From NCBI RefSeq assembly GCF_022846615.1, contig NZ_AP025637.1:2691001-2755000 (forward strand): a DNA stretch of 64,000 bases. Direction: 5' to 3'. The position numbers and the translations under genes are program-made. Of the stretch, positions 63,903 to 64,000 are shown in pieces. Under the pieces are notes generated by a model. The model worked only from the letters and a program-made list of their open reading frames with translations, was not told where the DNA came from and searched no databases. Within the stretch, counting starts at the first letter, position 1; every line of letters starts with the position of its first letter. The stretch comes from Roseomonas fluvialis. GTDB lineage: Bacteria > Pseudomonadota > Alphaproteobacteria > Acetobacterales > Acetobacteraceae.

Positions 63903-64000
63903 TCAGGTCAGGGCGCGACCGACCACGCGCTCGATCTCGGCGCGCACCAGGCGCTCGACGATGCCCGGCAGGTGCTGGTCCAGCCAGGCCTTGAGCAGCG
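63903..64000 (-). CDS. C-terminus of a PopZ/DUF2497-like protein (partial, runs off the window)
   Basis: The last 31 codons of a minus-strand gene: LLKAWLDQHLPGIVERLV followed by RAEIERVVGRALT and a TGA. The W-L-D-x-x-L-P-x-[IL]-V-E-x-[LV]-V-R-x-E-I-E-R pattern is the conserved C-terminal oligomerisation helix pair of PopZ (DUF2497), a polar scaffold protein. Its place next to valS matches the alphaproteobacterial gene order. Only the end is seen, so the call rests on this motif. Confidence 0.7.
   Translation of the reverse strand, partial: LLKAWLDQHLPGIVERLVRAEIERVVGRALT

Overview
The window is about 64 kb of very GC-rich DNA with tightly packed genes. It most resembles an alphaproteobacterial chromosome of the Acetobacteraceae (Roseomonas-like). 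The basis is the codon bias, the repeated Bug-type solute-binding proteins, the dgt-argS-SPOR-nagZ-scpA-scpB-tat-serS gene order typical of Alphaproteobacteria, and a GAAC-N7-GAAC LexA box of the alphaproteobacterial type. The taxon is inferred; no rRNA gene is present.

Region 1 (1-27.3 kb) is accessory catabolism and transport. It opens with a ferric-reductase-like flavocytochrome, a D-aminoacylase-like amidohydrolase, a carnitine/3-hydroxyacyl-CoA dehydrogenase-like enzyme, a beta-lactamase-fold serine hydrolase, and a coupled pair of a MaoC/HTD2-type hydratase and a CitE-like CoA-ester lyase. Next come ureidoglycine aminohydrolase (allE), a small monooxygenase, and dadA divergent from an Lrp/AsnC regulator. 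From 10.7 to 21.4 kb lies a DHDPS-family lyase, a PrpF-like isomerase and a long, translationally coupled plus-strand run: Bug receptor, two LigI-like lactonases, a second hydratase, CaiB/BaiF CoA-transferase, Bug receptor, a second CoA-transferase, a VOC protein and an HI0933-type flavoprotein. An M20 hydrolase, a DsbA-type isomerase, a two-subunit 3-oxoacid CoA-transferase, a DMT exporter and an MFS transporter follow on the minus strand. Together these suggest uptake of small carboxylates, CoA activation, hydration and retro-aldol cleavage.

Region 2 (27.4-36 kb) starts with a stretch that looks lower in GC next to a tRNA-Lys gene. It then carries two tandem cyclophilins, coaD, gyrA, ssb and divergent uvrA, with a LexA box between ssb and uvrA.

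Region 3 (36-44 kb) has three tandem paralogous glycosyltransferase-like genes, an NDUFAF6-like protein, an iron-type superoxide dismutase, a secreted protein of unknown function, yajC without secDF, a DUF815 ATPase and an FkbM methyltransferase.

Region 4 (44-56 kb) is the core alphaproteobacterial run, read on the minus strand: dgt, argS, a SPOR protein, nagZ, an M50 protease, scpA, scpB, an orphan ABC ATPase, tatB, tatC, a small unknown and serS. tatA is missing from its usual place before tatB.

Region 5 (56-64 kb) contains erpA and xthA, two small lipoproteins, ilvD and valS, a third orphan Bug receptor, and at the right edge the C-terminus of a PopZ/DUF2497-like protein. No CRISPR array, insertion sequence, prophage or rRNA gene was recognised.
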